DNA from: Pseudomonadota bacterium
GTDB taxonomy: Bacteria > Pseudomonadota > Alphaproteobacteria > Sphingomonadales > Sphingomonadaceae
DNA: 64,000 nucleotides
Direction of reading: 5' to 3'
NCBI GenBank assembly: GCA_023400405.1
Contig: JAEXFD010000063.1
Coordinates: 1-64,000 of the forward strand
The stretch's first letter is position 1. Each line of letters opens with the position of its first letter. Below are positions 63,873 to 64,000 of the stretch, one piece after another. The notes beneath the pieces are model-generated. The model saw only the letters and a program-made list of their open reading frames with translations, was not told where the DNA came from and did not search any database. The position numbers were made by a program, and so were the translations under genes.

Positions 63873-64000
63873 TGCGCGCCATAGCCGTGGAACAGCGTCC
63901 CGAAATAATCGCCCTTGTTCCAGCGCGGCCGCGCATCGGCATCGGCGATGGCGCGCGCGATCTTGTAGTTGATCCGCACGAAGCGCACGCCAGCGTCCCA
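63869..64000 (-). CDS. M28 peptidase paralogue, C-terminal end (cut by window)
   Basis: The last 43 codons of a gene whose rest lies beyond the window. The visible end reads VRINYKIARAIADADARPRWNKGDYFGTLFHGYGAQ, nearly the same as the C-terminus of the downstream M28 gene (RPRWNKGDFFGVQFGGYGAD), so it is a paralogue from a tandem duplication. Its TGA overlaps the ATGATG start of that gene. Confidence 0.85.
   Translation of the reverse strand, partial: WDAGVRFVRINYKIARAIADADARPRWNKGDYFGTLFHGYGAQ

Overview
The window is a gene-dense, GC-rich chromosomal segment whose gene content points to an alphaproteobacterium of the order Sphingomonadales, probably Sphingomonas or a close relative. The support is alphaproteobacterial versions of core genes (dnaN, recF, gyrB, argG, ppc, rlmN, queF), outer-membrane barrel proteins ending in Phe, a Coq4 protein, and many short palindromic intergenic repeats of the kind common in sphingomonads. 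Genus assignment is inference. I see no rRNA, tRNA, CRISPR array, transposase, integrase or phage gene. No gene-free stretch exceeds 300 bases; the longer gaps are filled mainly by palindromic repeats.

Layout. 1-5115: a HerA-like ATPase, then a sulfide-detoxification module: a persulfide-dioxygenase-like hydrolase divergent from an ArsR/BigR-type repressor, a rhodanese with a membrane tail and a TauE/SafE exporter, with a two-copy AT-rich motif in the shared promoter. 5174-10718: an OPT transporter, a GH130 protein and a fused glycosyltransferase/(alpha/alpha)-barrel protein. 10864-15836: queF, then a translationally coupled run of sulfurtransferase, PLP lyase, MscS channel and FemAB-like protein. 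15998-21027: three polytopic membrane proteins (two tandem paralogues and an STT3/GT-C-like protein), followed by argG and a cyclopropane-fatty-acid synthase. 23854-28981: a molybdopterin oxidoreductase with its cytochrome b, a second TauE protein, rlmN and an NAD-binding protein divergent from a LysR regulator.

30047-33202 carries envelope proteins, including two paralogous outer-membrane barrels. 33336-40296 is a dnaN ... recF-gyrB replication and repair cluster interrupted by coq4 and a periplasmic protein. 40436-49503 holds a DUF2236 protein, an L,D-transpeptidase, ppc, a thioesterase, an MliC-type lipoprotein, a lone ExbD, an acidic protein and a Bcr/CflA pump. 50094-54334 holds the ergothioneine genes egtD and egtB, a corrinoid adenosyltransferase with two small membrane proteins, and gluQ. 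54454-64000 holds an HNH nuclease, a serine hydrolase, a class A penicillin-binding protein, threonine aldolase, an EamA permease, an epimerase-like protein and tandem M28 peptidases, the last cut by the window end.

The most unusual signal is the palindromic repeats. At least six families occur, most with near-perfect inverted arms. One copy lies inside the gluQ coding region without breaking its frame, adding about 43 residues to the enzyme. Another ends exactly where it supplies the ribosome-binding site of a permease gene. This resembles the in-frame palindromic elements described in Rickettsia and is the best candidate for something undescribed here.
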